From IMG/VR virus record IMGVR_UViG_3300023281_001185, positions 1 to 21,967 of that record: a DNA stretch of 21,967 nt, one strand, 5' to 3'. The translations under genes and the position numbers were made by a program. This DNA comes from a virus. Shown in pieces: positions 15,705 through 21,967 of this stretch (the stretch's first letter is position 1; each line of letters opens with the position of its first letter). Under the pieces are notes generated by a model. The model was not told where the DNA came from. It saw nothing but the letters and a program-made list of their open reading frames with translations, and searched no databases.

Positions 15705-15916
15705 TTTCGTCACTCCATCAAGGTTACATTCGGGATTGACCGAGTGCCTTGAGTTGTGACGGGCCTTGATCGCTAGTGCGCCGGGTGCCGAAACTCGCGG
15801 GTCTGCGTCTTGGGCAACGTTATGCAGCAGGTAGCAAACAAAAAGCAAGCCCGGTTTTTACGCCGGGATTGAAGTAACAGTTAGGAGAGGTGCGCGCACA
15901 ATAGGCGCGGAACGCA
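15705..15916 (-). other. Scaffold-capsid intergenic region with weak hairpin
   Basis: The longest gene-free stretch here, 212 bases. On the minus strand a five-base stem CCCGG/CCGGG (15863-15867 with 15850-15854) has an eight-base loop, and five bases later comes TTTTT (15844-15840): a weak terminator or attenuator. Further on, TTGCTT and CATAAC are 18 bases apart, a poor promoter match. Near the end is the capsid ribosome site. No recognisable phage polymerase promoter was found. Confidence 0.35.
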
Positions 15917-16885
15917 TCAAAGTTCAAGCGGGACGGACGTTCCCTGGCCCAAATGCGCGTTTGCCTTTTGCACATCTTTTTCCGCAGCCCGCACCGCTGT
16001 ATCCCGCTCGGCCCCAGGCTTCATGGCCAGCGCCGCGCGATAGGCGTCATTTGCATCATCAACGGATTTCGCCCCTTTGATCGGGTCGCCATGCGGTTGC
16101 GCCTTGAGACCCATTTTGCCCGTCATGATGTTATACATGATCTGCGTTGCCTCTGCGGTTCCGCACATCACGTTGAATTCGTTCTGCCATTCCTTCGGGA
16201 TCGTGCCCTGATCGACAAGTTCCTTGCCGAAGTTGATGACCGAATTCGCCATATCGACGGCCTCGGACGCGCCAATCTGTTCGCTCAGGGTTTCCATTTC
16301 CTGTTGCGCGCTTTCGGCAATCACTGTGTCGCCATCGCGCAGATCAATCAGCCCGCCATCATGCGCCGCCGACAGTCCATCGCGCAGGAACCCGGCGAAT
16401 TGCCCCTTGTCCATGCCGCGCGCCAGTGCCGCCTCACGAAACGCATTCAGGATCGGCGTGTTTTCCTCGGCGTTGAGGTAAGGCGCAACAATATCGTCCT
16501 CGCCGTCTGCCTCGATTTCGTAACCCTCGGCAGTTTCGGGCACTTCGCCCGCCTTCTTGCCCTTGCCGATCTGGTCCCGAAACCCTTTGATCCGGCCCTG
16601 TAGGGCCTTCACCGTGTCCTCTGGCGTTTTGCCGATGTGTTCCGCGTCAACGCCCAGCTTGGCCGCTATCTTAGACCAATCGCCGTCTGCCTCGCCTTTG
16701 TCGCCGTCCTTCTCGCCGTCGCTTGCGTGGTCGAGCATTTCAGACAGCGAACCCTTCGGTGCAGCGCCGTCGTCGTCGCCTTCCCCACCGTCGCCCTCAG
16801 CCTCGCCGTCGTCATCACCGAAAAAGGCAACGGGGCGCACACCTTGCGCCCCGCACCAGATCATCCATTCATCTTTGCCGCTCAT
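15917..16885 (-). CDS. Capsid scaffold / assembly protein, 322 aa
   Basis: ATG at 16885, with a GAGGAAGGG ribosome region upstream, 14 bases after the previous gene. The first 70 residues are extremely acidic and Gly-rich (FFGDDDGEAEGDGGEGDDD and similar), a hallmark of podovirus scaffolds. Then come a helical segment with WSKIAAKLGVDAEHIGKTPED (about 70-90), a PETAEGYEIEADG motif typical of scaffold proteins (about 115-127), and an Ala/Gln-rich helical C-terminal half ending VPLEL. It would guide capsid assembly and leave the head on maturation. Placement directly upstream of the capsid gene agrees. Confidence 0.85.
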   Translation of the reverse strand: MSGKDEWMIWCGAQGVRPVAFFGDDDGEAEGDGGEGDDDGAAPKGSLSEMLDHASDGEKDGDKGEADGDWSKIAAKLGVDAEHIGKTPEDTVKALQGRIKGFRDQIGKGKKAGEVPETAEGYEIEADGEDDIVAPYLNAEENTPILNAFREAALARGMDKGQFAGFLRDGLSAAHDGGLIDLRDGDTVIAESAQQEMETLSEQIGASEAVDMANSVINFGKELVDQGTIPKEWQNEFNVMCGTAEATQIMYNIMTGKMGLKAQPHGDPIKGAKSVDDANDAYRAALAMKPGAERDTAVRAAEKDVQKANAHLGQGTSVPLEL

Positions 16886-16899
16886 CGTTTGACCCTTCC

Positions 16900-17268
16900 T
16901 CAGTCTTGATCCGCGCGGATTGACTGGCGCAGCCCGTTCAGTTGGTTGTGAACGCCCGCCAAGCGCTCCTTGAAATCGCGCACTTCATCCAGCCAGCGCC
17001 AGCCTTCCGCGCGCTTGCCGTCCTCATCGACCTTGTAGACCTGCCGGTCCATTTCAGCCGCATAGGCGTCAATCGCCGATGCCAGGTTGTGCCGCGCCCG
17101 GTTGCAGCGCCGCTCACTGCCGCCGCTGATCCGCCGCAGAGCCAGGCCATGATAGACCTGATCGGCATCGGCTTGCGCTTTCTCGGCCTTCTCGGCCATT
17201 GCGGCCTGGCCGGCGGCCTTTTCGTCAACCTTTGCGACGCCAGCGTTGGTTGGTTTCTTCGCAGTCAT
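16900..17268 (-). CDS. Hypothetical helical protein, 122 aa
   Basis: ATG at 17268 shares bases with the previous stop (TGATG) and has GGAGG seven bases upstream. The product is Ala/Lys/Glu-rich at the N-terminus (about 1-40, coiled-coil-like) and has an Arg-rich middle with RRISGGSERRCNRARH. A C-terminal part (about 70-120) with WRWLDEVRDFKERL is amphipathic. No family was recognised. It lies between portal-proximal genes and scaffold, so a role in head assembly is likely but unproven. Confidence 0.7.
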   Translation of the reverse strand: MTAKKPTNAGVAKVDEKAAGQAAMAEKAEKAQADADQVYHGLALRRISGGSERRCNRARHNLASAIDAYAAEMDRQVYKVDEDGKRAEGWRWLDEVRDFKERLAGVHNQLNGLRQSIRADQD

Positions 17269-17558
17269 CAATCATCCTCCGGTAACGGCCCGTAGGCCCA
17301 ATTCGACATCTGTGAAACCACGGCGGCCTGACCGTCGCGCATCACGCCAAATTCCATAGGCTCGCCAGGCTGCCAGCGCTGGCCGTGGACAAACTGCCGG
17401 AACAGGTAGGCCATGACCTCGCGCCCCTCGGTCGATCCAAACACCATGCGGAACAACTCGCGCGGCGGCCCGGCGCTATCGCCCTGGCCCGCCTTGCCTT
17501 CCTCTGCCGCGTCCTGGAACGCCTCAAACCCTAACGCCTCGTCAAACTGTGTTGCCAC
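17268..17558 (-). CDS. Bbp19-like phage head-module protein, 96 aa
   Basis: GTG at 17558 is chosen because GGAGG sits eight bases upstream inside the end of the portal gene; the next in-frame ATG would lose half the protein. The core FRMVFGSTEGREVMAYLFRQ, then QPGEPMEFGVMRDGQAAVV, resembles the Bbp19 family: a small protein named in Bordetella phage BPP-1 and common between portal and scaffold genes of podoviruses. Its function is unknown. It overlaps the portal gene by 17 bases, which implies coupled translation. Confidence 0.7.
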   Translation of the reverse strand: MATQFDEALGFEAFQDAAEEGKAGQGDSAGPPRELFRMVFGSTEGREVMAYLFRQFVHGQRWQPGEPMEFGVMRDGQAAVVSQMSNWAYGPLPEDD

Positions 17559-19179
17559 CCTCCTCGCCTCCCACCATTTCTGCCGCCTGAACAGGGTCGC
17601 CGCCACCCTCTGCCGCCACCGCTGCCGCCATGCCTTTCATGATCGCCTGCGCTTCCTCTGGCGTGTTCATCATGTGTGGTGCGACTTCCATCAAGCGGGC
17701 AATCTCTTTTGCCACGCGCTCCATGTTCAGCGCCATCATGGTCCCTTGCGGTCCCAGAAGCATTTGAACGATTTCCACAAAGCGCACCAGCGTTGACGCC
17801 TCTTGCATTGCAGCCGTTTGAGCCAGAGGCGACTTGATCCGACCATCGACCAAAAGCCCGTCAATAACGACGCGCTGACCGACGATCCCCATGTCAACGC
17901 CCGCGTCGATGACTTCCTGAAACAGCGGCGTGACGAATTCGCCATCCAGACGCGCAATCCCGCCCGCCTGGTCCGACACCAGTTCGCGCACGCGCTCAAT
18001 GAATTCGGTTGCGGTCCTGACCGGCCCCAATTCACTCGGCAAGCTGCGATCCCCGAGAACTTTTTTGATGCTTTCGTGCAACCTTTCCAGCAGCACATCG
18101 CCAAAGTTGATCTGTTGCGGCGTGTCCAAGCGTTGCAGAGACGGCCCGCGCGCGCCCGCGTTCGCCTCGACCTTGATGACGGCCAGAGGCTTGATCTTGA
18201 TCGGCGACAGAACGCCGTCACGGACCTGCGTGTAAATCCCGCCGACCGCAACAGCAGCCGCGCGCAGGGTCATTTCAACGATCTTGTTGGCGGTCCTGAT
18301 ATCGGGCAGGGCGAAGATGACGGGGCCGCGCCCGATTTCCTCGCCTGCCATAGCAGAATAGCGCGGTGTCACGCATTTCTTGCCCAAGTGCATCCGCTCA
18401 ACCACGCGCGAGCCGCCGTCATGATAGTTGCCGTTGAACCAAAAGACCTCATGCCGCCACTTGCGGTCGCCGCGCTCATCATAATCGAAGTAACGACACT
18501 GGCACAGCTTCACGTCCTTTGGCTGCGAATTATCGCGCTTGGCGTTGTCGATTGCCTGCGTGATTCCATCCGGCATCTTGGCGTCTGGCCATTCAACTTG
18601 GATCTTGCGCGGGTCCATTTCGTGCCACATGAACACGCGGTCCACGCCGAATGGCCCGTCCCGCGTGACGAATGTTGCAATCGACATGGACCGGAAGGTG
18701 ATCGGCGACGGCGCAAACACGTTGTTGGTGATGATATCCAGCCCGCCCTGACCAATCAGCCAGTCAACATACATTTCAAACGAAGCCGTCTGGAATGTCG
18801 GGCCGTGGCAGATCGCTTGGATAAAAGCCGTGGTTGCCGCCAGCGTGGCCTTCAAATCATCGGCGGTCTGGCCGGTCTGTTCCTTGACGTACTCAGGCCC
18901 GGCCACATCAACCAGCTTGCCGGGCTTGACCTGCGCCCAATCCTGATCTTTCGGCGTGTAGTCGGTCGTCATCTGCGAGGCGGCGCGCATCAGGTTGATG
19001 CCTGCCGTGCTGTCCCAGATGAAAGACGCCTTGTCGGCGTTCGGATTGTTGTTGGTGAAGTTTTCGCGGTCAGGAACCGTCAGTTCAACGCCTTCACGAT
19101 AGAGTTCATCGCGCCGGTCTTTGATCTTCTTGGCGGCGTGGCTTTCGCGCTGCGCCTCTTTCACTGACCATTGTGCCAC
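17542..19179 (-). CDS. Portal / head-tail connector protein (T7 gp8 family), 545 aa
   Basis: GTG at 19179 follows the previous TGA by one base and has AAGG eight bases upstream; a TTG at 19200 has poor spacing. The length matches the gp8 family (T7 gp8 has 536 residues). Typical features: an N-terminal basic helix with KKIKDRRDELYREG (about 17-30), a DSTAGINLMRAASQM helix (about 56-70), the signature GRGPVIFALPDIRTAN (283-298) and RTATEFIERVRELVSDQAGGIARLDGEFVTPL (about 388-419, the helical wing and stem). The C-terminus is Ala/Glu-rich. Twelve subunits would form the ring at one capsid vertex through which DNA is packed and ejected, together with the terminase. Confidence 0.93.
   Translation of the reverse strand: MAQWSVKEAQRESHAAKKIKDRRDELYREGVELTVPDRENFTNNNPNADKASFIWDSTAGINLMRAASQMTTDYTPKDQDWAQVKPGKLVDVAGPEYVKEQTGQTADDLKATLAATTAFIQAICHGPTFQTASFEMYVDWLIGQGGLDIITNNVFAPSPITFRSMSIATFVTRDGPFGVDRVFMWHEMDPRKIQVEWPDAKMPDGITQAIDNAKRDNSQPKDVKLCQCRYFDYDERGDRKWRHEVFWFNGNYHDGGSRVVERMHLGKKCVTPRYSAMAGEEIGRGPVIFALPDIRTANKIVEMTLRAAAVAVGGIYTQVRDGVLSPIKIKPLAVIKVEANAGARGPSLQRLDTPQQINFGDVLLERLHESIKKVLGDRSLPSELGPVRTATEFIERVRELVSDQAGGIARLDGEFVTPLFQEVIDAGVDMGIVGQRVVIDGLLVDGRIKSPLAQTAAMQEASTLVRFVEIVQMLLGPQGTMMALNMERVAKEIARLMEVAPHMMNTPEEAQAIMKGMAAAVAAEGGGDPVQAAEMVGGEEGGNTV
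17567..17571 (-). promoter_or_regulatory. Ribosome binding site setting the GTG start of the Bbp19-like gene
   Basis: GGAGG, preceded by another G, lies eight bases before the GTG at 17558 and inside the portal coding sequence. It decides between the GTG and the longer open frame up to 17606. Confidence 0.65.
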
Positions 19180-19180
19180 G

Positions 19181-19390
19181 TCAGTTACCTTGGCTCCCAA
19201 GACGGTTGGTAAGTCCCTTGGTCAGCAGGCCCATCAGAATGCCGCGACTGCCCGCCCGGCTTGATCCGCGTTCGGCCCGTTGCTGGGACCGCCCGCTATC
19301 TTCCATGTTTTGCTGCGTCTGCTTTTTGGACGAGGCGATCTGATCCTTTTGCTGTTGCGACATTCCGCCGCCGCCGAACATGCTTCCCAT
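19181..19390 (-). CDS. Small Gly/Gln/Ser-rich protein upstream of portal, 69 aa
   Basis: ATG at 19390 with GGAG eight bases upstream. The product starts MGSMFGGGGMSQQQKDQ, has a hydrophilic Gln/Ser/Arg-rich middle and a short hydrophobic patch GILMGLLTKGL near residue 55. Small genes of this kind often precede the portal in podoviruses, but no function is known. It overlaps the previous gene by 95 bases, which leaves slight doubt about which frame is used there; its ribosome site supports it. Confidence 0.6.
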   Translation of the reverse strand: MGSMFGGGGMSQQQKDQIASSKKQTQQNMEDSGRSQQRAERGSSRAGSRGILMGLLTKGLTNRLGSQGN

Positions 19391-19841
19391 CTGACTTTCT
19401 CCACACCATTAGGTCCATTTCCAGACCAATACCCGAAATACCCTGTATTGGTCCAGCCTCACGTTTCAGCCCGCCCCACTCGGCCAGCGCCCGCGCTTCC
19501 GGCCAATCGCTTTGCACCCAGGCGTGAACCTCATCGAATTCGGCCCGCACCTGATGCCACCAGCGCAGCCCGATCCGCAGTTGTGCCGCCGATCTGAGCG
19601 CCTTGCCTCGATACCCGACAAACCAGCCTTTGCCCTGATCGTCGTCTGGCATGACGCAGAAGCCCGCCACCAGCGCATTGCCCTCAAGAATGCTCGCTTG
19701 GTAGGGCGCATAGATCGTTTGCCTAATCTGTAATATCGACTGCGATGCTTCCTTTGCCGCGCTTTCGTGCATGTTCGATATCAGCCAATGACGGCCCTTT
19801 CCGTCCGTCACGCTCCGAGATAGTCGAGCGGTTTTTGCCAT
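19296..19841 (-). CDS. gp13-like / GNAT-type acyltransferase-fold protein, about 181 aa
   Basis: The frame is open from 20111, but its first 90 codons shadow the previous gene. ATG at 19841 is a tentative start; GTG at 19811 or ATG at 19772 (158 residues) are alternatives, and none has a strong ribosome site. The middle has the layout of T7 gp13 and related GNAT-like proteins: a small strand around ALVAGFCVM, GWFVGYRGKALRSAAQLRI (the helix that follows the CoA-binding turn), a helix with RAEFDEVHAWVQ, then SDWPEARALAEWGGLKREAG, which is the classic GNAT ending where a residue pair and GF/GG turn precede the last strands. Gp13 is needed for T7 virion assembly, and catalysis is not established. 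Placement before the portal differs from T7. The C-terminal tail is Arg/Lys-rich. Confidence 0.6.
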   Translation of the reverse strand: MAKTARLSRSVTDGKGRHWLISNMHESAAKEASQSILQIRQTIYAPYQASILEGNALVAGFCVMPDDDQGKGWFVGYRGKALRSAAQLRIGLRWWHQVRAEFDEVHAWVQSDWPEARALAEWGGLKREAGPIQGISGIGLEMDLMVWRKSDGKHVRRRRNVATAKGSDRLVQKADAAKHGR

Positions 19842-20220
19842 ATTCCCAATCCCCCGGCGTCTGCCCGTCATCGTCGGCCTGCACCACGGCGCGCGAATGC
19901 TTGTGATCCGTGGCCTTGTGCATTCCCTCGGTGCCGCCCTGCAAGTGATGCGGTTCCAAATCAATGTGGAATTGCTGGGCGTCAACGCGCAGCCACAAGC
20001 CCGGCCTGACCGGAACCTGAAGCGCGACCGTGGCGTTGAACGAGTTGCGCCGAATGTGAATGCGGTTTTTGCTGTCCAGCATGGTCTTACGCCACGCGGG
20101 CCAAACGTCATCGTTGTGAACCACGAACGAAGGCAGGTTATCGACGTTGCCCTTGCAAGCCTGCATGAGCGTCGGAATATCCAGCTTGAGGTTCAGTTCA
20201 TCGGGTTGGTTCAACGGCAT
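19723..20220 (-). CDS. Hypothetical protein, 165 aa
   Basis: ATG at 20220 overlaps the previous stop as TAATG. Features seen are a Trp-containing segment VWPAWRKTMLDSKNRIHIRR (about 39-58), a beta-rich stretch with ATVALQVPVRPGLWLRVD, and a His/Asp/Lys-rich hydrophilic C-terminal half (about 90-165). No known family was recognised. Its position between terminase and portal suggests a head or packaging accessory role, without direct evidence. The end overlaps the next gene by up to 119 bases. Confidence 0.65.
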   Translation of the reverse strand: MPLNQPDELNLKLDIPTLMQACKGNVDNLPSFVVHNDDVWPAWRKTMLDSKNRIHIRRNSFNATVALQVPVRPGLWLRVDAQQFHIDLEPHHLQGGTEGMHKATDHKHSRAVVQADDDGQTPGDWEYGKNRSTISERDGRKGPSLADIEHARKRGKGSIAVDITD

Positions 20221-20444
20221 TACTCATCCCTCCTGATTTCCCAGCGGCGATAGGCCGCCAGGTTCTTGATTTGAATGACCATCGTTTGCCCGTCGATGCC
20301 AGACTTGGACAGCTTGGCCACCACGGGCGCAAAGGTCCGCGCGGCGTCGTTCACATCAACCACCCTGCCGCAAGCCCGGATTGCCGACTTAACCCGGTCG
20401 CCCTCGGCCCTGATTTCGTCCTCAGAATACATCAAAGTCGCCAT
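20220..20444 (-). CDS. Hypothetical protein, 74 aa
   Basis: ATG at 20444 has AGGCGG nine bases upstream and overlaps the end of the terminase gene by 23 bases; a start at 20471 would add nine Arg-rich residues but lacks a site. The product begins MATLMYSEDEIRAEGDRVKSAI, has a middle VVDVNDAARTFAPVVAKL and a C-terminus with IKNLAAYRRWEIRRDE. It looks like a small helical protein. No family was recognised. Confidence 0.6.
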   Translation of the reverse strand: MATLMYSEDEIRAEGDRVKSAIRACGRVVDVNDAARTFAPVVAKLSKSGIDGQTMVIQIKNLAAYRRWEIRRDE

Positions 20445-21967
20445 CCGCCATGACCGCCTGCGTTGTCTCAACGCTCACTCTGCCGCCTGCCGCCTGATAC
20501 TCGCCCGCGCCCAGCAGGCCATACCCGCCGCCGTCACACGGATGCGATGCGTCATTTTTGACCGGCTTGTCCTGGTAGCGATCTTCCCCGGCCACTTGAA
20601 CCCGCTTGTAATGCCAGGCACCCATCAGGCCGGTGCGCAGTTGCGGGCATCGTTCCTTGTTGACCAGAACGCCGGGCTTGCCTCGAATGGATCGACCGCA
20701 GGCCGCCACCCATGCCCCGGCGCGCAGCTTTGGATCCTGCGATGGTGCCGGGCGAATGTCGAATTTTCCCTCACGCCGCAGGAAATCCAGCACCTTGACC
20801 TCAAATATCTCATCGCGCCCCTCGCCTGCCGGGTCGCCCCAGCCCTGCCCGATCTTGCCGCGCGACACATGGTCAGGAAACCAGCGGTTCAGGTCTTGCC
20901 AGCACTGGTCCTTGAAGCGATCCGTGCCCATTTCCCGCCCGATTGTCTCGCCCAGGATGAGGTATGTGCCTTCTGGATGCCGCTGAAACCAGATCGCCGC
21001 CGGTTGCAGCGTGCCGCCGCCAATGTCCATTCCGAACATAATCGGCAATTCCTTCATCGGTTGCAGATCGGGCACCGCGCTGGCGTCGTCGTCGTAGTTC
21101 GGCACCACGCGCTTGCCGTCGCTGACAAACTCATAAACGCCTTGCAGGTATGAACGGATTTCAGCCACACGCTTACCGGCCAGCGCCCGGCCATAGTAGG
21201 ATCGGGCACCAATCGGGTTGACCGTGTTGTCAACGCGGGACAGCGCAATCAGGTTTTCGGCGTATGGGTTGACGATCCAGTAGCGATCCGCCGCCTCGCA
21301 TATCTCAATCGGGCAATTCACTTTCCTAGCCCGGCCCTTGTACCAGATCATCACGTCCGCATCGGTCCAGCGCTGGCCCTGATAGTCGGGAAAGTTCTGG
21401 TCGATGACCTCGGCACCGCCGCCCTGTAGCGGCCTGACCTCAAGCACAGCGGGCGGTTGCTGGTGAAACTTGAAGCCCTCCGGCGTGTTGTTCAGGTGCC
21501 AGTCGGCAAGCCAATGATCGGCATGAGGCGCGTTGTAGTCGCCCCAAAGGCCGGACCATGTGGTTTCACGCTCATTGACGCGATACCGGCCCACACGCTC
21601 AGTCATGCGACTGACCACAACACGCGGGATTTCGCGCGCTTCGTTCAGGAATGCCGCCGTCAGTTCCATTGAAAGCAGCTTTTTAACATCGGCTGGCTTA
21701 TCCAGGGCGATCAGGTTGACCTCTGCCTGCACGTCAGACCCGGCGGGCGCGTAGTTGTGCGTGGCTGGTGATCGCCAGACAATATCGCCGTATTTCTCCG
21801 GCGGGTAAACGATCTGATACGTCTGCGCGGTTGTGGTCCGCAGTTCCGGCGCGGTGTTGCGGATGATTGCAAACCTCGACCGGCGCACCCCGTCAGGCGA
21901 TGCCGCCTGCACCTTGGCGATTTCCCTGATCTTGAGGATTGCGGGCAGCGTCTTACCCCCGCCGACC
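20422..21967 (-). CDS. terL: Terminase large subunit (5' end outside window), 514 aa visible
   Basis: The frame runs off the window at 21967. The first complete codons read VGGGKTLPAILK, the Walker A loop, so only a short N-terminal part is missing. Counting visible residues, the ATPase domain continues with FAIIRNTAPELRTTT (about 31-45) and LTAAFLNEAREIP (about 102-114, Walker B region with catalytic Glu at 109). A GLWGDYNAPHADHW segment (about 139-152) is also typical. The RNase-H-like nuclease domain has GMDIGGG (Asp at about 314), QGWGDPAGEGRDE (Asp at 378) and KNDASHPCDGGGYG (Asp at about 478). It is the packaging motor that cuts concatemeric DNA and pumps it through the portal. The small subunit is not in the window and presumably lies upstream. 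Confidence 0.95.
   Translation of the reverse strand, partial: VGGGKTLPAILKIREIAKVQAASPDGVRRSRFAIIRNTAPELRTTTAQTYQIVYPPEKYGDIVWRSPATHNYAPAGSDVQAEVNLIALDKPADVKKLLSMELTAAFLNEAREIPRVVVSRMTERVGRYRVNERETTWSGLWGDYNAPHADHWLADWHLNNTPEGFKFHQQPPAVLEVRPLQGGGAEVIDQNFPDYQGQRWTDADVMIWYKGRARKVNCPIEICEAADRYWIVNPYAENLIALSRVDNTVNPIGARSYYGRALAGKRVAEIRSYLQGVYEFVSDGKRVVPNYDDDASAVPDLQPMKELPIMFGMDIGGGTLQPAAIWFQRHPEGTYLILGETIGREMGTDRFKDQCWQDLNRWFPDHVSRGKIGQGWGDPAGEGRDEIFEVKVLDFLRREGKFDIRPAPSQDPKLRAGAWVAACGRSIRGKPGVLVNKERCPQLRTGLMGAWHYKRVQVAGEDRYQDKPVKNDASHPCDGGGYGLLGAGEYQAAGGRVSVETTQAVMADGDFDVF

Noticed and set aside
15705-15848. N-terminal extension of the capsid frame by 48 codons
   Set aside because: The internal ATG at 15704 has a good GGAG site, and the extension has no coding character; it overlaps the hairpin region.
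15815-15850. Sigma-70 type promoter TTGCTT-18-CATAAC ahead of the capsid gene
   Set aside because: Both boxes match the consensus poorly, and such matches are expected by chance in a stretch of this size.
17803-19167. Long plus-strand ORF (454 codons) opposite the portal gene
   Set aside because: It is the mirror of a well-supported portal frame; composition is Arg/His/Pro-heavy without family motifs, as expected of an antisense shadow in GC-rich DNA.

Overview
The window is a late structural region of a podovirus-type (short-tailed) bacteriophage. Every supported gene lies on the minus strand, so transcription runs from position 21967 towards position 1. The DNA is GC-rich, with strong G/C preference at third codon positions. 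There are no tRNAs, rRNAs, integrase or host genes. Base composition and protein style suggest an alphaproteobacterial host, possibly marine Rhodobacteraceae; this is inference only.

Layout in transcription order: terminase large subunit (5' end cut by the window, Walker A just inside it); three small genes, one of them a gp13/GNAT-like protein; a small Gly/Gln-rich protein; the T7-gp8-type portal; a Bbp19-like protein; a helical protein; the acidic scaffold; a 212-base gap with a weak hairpin; the major capsid protein; a small head-associated protein; and a strong rho-independent terminator placed like T7 T-phi. Then come tail tubular protein A (split by an apparent -1 frameshift), tail tubular protein B/nozzle with an inserted discoidin-like domain, a gp14-like ejection protein, a gp15-like ejection protein with an M15-like peptidase domain, a 1222-residue polyvalent protein, a gp16-like ejection protein, and a T7-type tail fibre with collagen-like repeats (3' end cut by the window). 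The order portal-scaffold-capsid-gp11-gp12-ejection-fibre follows T7, but terminase sits at the front of the module, and Bbp19 recalls BPP-1-like podoviruses.

Most genes overlap their neighbour by a few bases (TAATG, ATGA, GTGA, TGATG), which points to translational coupling. Two hairpin sites around the capsid gene probably tune the high expression of head genes relative to tail genes.

The most interesting element is the polyvalent protein (3502-7170). It joins hydrophobic, ejection-protein-like N-terminal segments to a DdrB-like ParB-superfamily domain (the type found in the phage P1 Dar antirestriction protein DdrB) and a zeta-toxin-like P-loop kinase domain. It is encoded between the gp15-like and gp16-like ejection proteins, so it is probably packaged and injected with the DNA to act early against the host. 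Inside its inter-domain linker lies a nested, out-of-frame 71-codon ORF with a strong ribosome binding site and better third-position codon use than the host frame, a candidate overlapping gene.
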